This document shows positions 5,528 to 5,916 of a stretch of DNA of 5,916 nucleotides, one piece after another. The position numbers were made by a program, and so were the translations under genes. Source of the stretch: Lachnospiraceae bacterium (GTDB taxonomy: Bacteria > Bacillota > Clostridia > Lachnospirales > Lachnospiraceae); NCBI GenBank assembly GCA_003446735.1, contig DMCJ01000192.1:1-5916 (forward strand), read 5' to 3'. Each line of letters opens with the position of its first letter. Within the stretch, counting starts at the first letter, position 1. The notes beneath the pieces were generated by a model. It saw only the letters and a list, made by a program, of their open reading frames with translations, was not told where the DNA came from and did not search any database.

Positions 5528-5916
5528 ATGGCAGATAAAGTTACGGTTAAACCCATCGGCCAGGCTATAGCAGCAAAGGCAGCAGAGACCAAAGCAGCTG
5601 AAGTTAAAGCAGCAGTTCCTGAAGCAAAGCCTGAAGTTAAGCCGGTTGCAAAGCCTGAAGTTAAAGCTGAAGTTAAGAAGGAAGAGCCCAAGAAGGCAGC
5701 AGCAAAGAAGGCAGCTCCCGCAAAGAAGGAAGAGCCTAAGAAGGAAGCAGCAAAGAAAGCTCCCGCTAAGAAGGCAGCAGCAAAGAAGGCAGCTCCCGCA
5801 AAGAAGGCAGTTCCCGCAAAGAAGGAAGAGCCTAAGAAGGAAGCAGCAAAGAAAGCTCCCGCCAAGAAAGCAGCAGCTAAGAAGGAAGTTGCAAAGAAGG
5901 CAGCTCCTGCTAAGAA
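5528..5916 (+). CDS. Lys/Ala/Pro/Glu-rich histone H1-like protein, N-terminal part, open at right edge
   Basis: The frame runs from ATG 5528 to the window end without a stop, giving 129 visible residues. After a short ordered-looking start (MADKVTVKPIGQAIAAKA), the protein becomes repetitive. An Ala/Glu/Val/Lys stretch with P-E-V-K units (about 20-50) is followed by K-K-A-A-P-A-K-K and K-E-E-P-K-K-E-A-A units to the end. Such tails occur in bacterial H1-like nucleoid proteins and in AlgP/PhaF-type proteins, where they bind DNA through Lys-rich helices. In clostridia similar Lys/Ala-rich segments also precede small folded domains that would lie beyond the window. There is no signal peptide, so it should be cytoplasmic. 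A TTGACA promoter and strong ribosome binding site point to high expression. DNA binding is inferred from composition only; the abundant Glu lowers the net charge compared with true H1 tails. Confidence 0.85.
   Translation, partial: MADKVTVKPIGQAIAAKAAETKAAEVKAAVPEAKPEVKPVAKPEVKAEVKKEEPKKAAAKKAAPAKKEEPKKEAAKKAPAKKAAAKKAAPAKKAVPAKKEEPKKEAAKKAPAKKAAAKKEVAKKAAPAK
5716..5907 (+). repeat. 96-bp (32-codon) internal tandem duplication in the Lys/Ala-rich gene
   Basis: Bases 5716-5766 and 5812-5862 are identical over 51 bases, offset by 96 bases. The identity begins at TCCCGCAAAG and ends at AAGCTCCCGC. Beyond the identical core, the units stay similar with scattered third-position changes. The offset is a multiple of three, so the frame is kept. 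Near-identity at synonymous sites suggests recent unequal exchange or replication slippage. The strand is strongly purine-rich (AAG, GAA, GAG, GCA). Confidence 0.85.

Noticed and set aside
5377..5865. 162-codon open frame on the - strand, rich in Phe/Ala/Gly/Ser and looking like membrane segments
   Set aside because: It is the mirror of the AAG/GCA/GAA codon repeats of the + strand gene, which has a promoter, a strong ribosome binding site and a sensible start. The Phe/Ala pattern is only the reverse complement of Lys/Ala codons.

Overview
The window looks like chromosomal DNA from a Gram-positive clostridial bacterium, most likely a member of the Lachnospiraceae. The reasons are strong AAGGAGG-type ribosome binding sites, moderate GC, frequent AGA/AGG arginine codons, an AlgI/DltB-like acyltransferase paired with an SGNH protein, and a secreted protein built from DUF4214-type repeats. 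This is inferred from protein style only; there is no rRNA or other marker gene. All genes are on the + strand.

Bases 1-3439 hold a compact run of four genes that reads like one operon. They are the C-terminal end of an MBOAT membrane O-acyltransferase (cut by the left edge), an SGNH-hydrolase-like membrane-anchored protein (same reading frame, only one codon after the MBOAT stop), a class I/II PLP-dependent aminotransferase, and a six-helix PAP2-family membrane phosphatase (one base after the aminotransferase stop). The MBOAT/SGNH pair is the standard kit for moving acyl groups onto an extracytoplasmic polymer. The PAP2 enzyme would fit lipid-carrier or phospholipid dephosphorylation at the same membrane. 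The aminotransferase is the metabolic odd one out and its substrate cannot be read from the sequence.

Bases 3440-5317 form an independent unit: an extended -10 promoter, a leader with a weak hairpin and a strong ribosome binding site, a 563-residue exported protein, and a stem-loop terminator. The protein has a signal peptide, a repetitive Gly/Ile/Val-rich beta-helix-like domain, a very acidic/basic Asp-Lys-Gln linker, and four DUF4214-type repeats.

Bases 5318-5916 hold an A-rich region with a 31-bp tandem repeat, a TTGACA promoter, a strong ribosome binding site, and the start of a Lys/Ala/Pro/Glu-rich gene resembling bacterial histone H1-like tails. This gene is open at the right edge and contains a recent-looking 96-bp internal duplication. 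The most unusual parts are this last gene with its repeat-bearing upstream region, and the secreted modular protein. I see no CRISPR array, transposon, phage gene or defence system, and nothing that clearly amounts to a new biological system.
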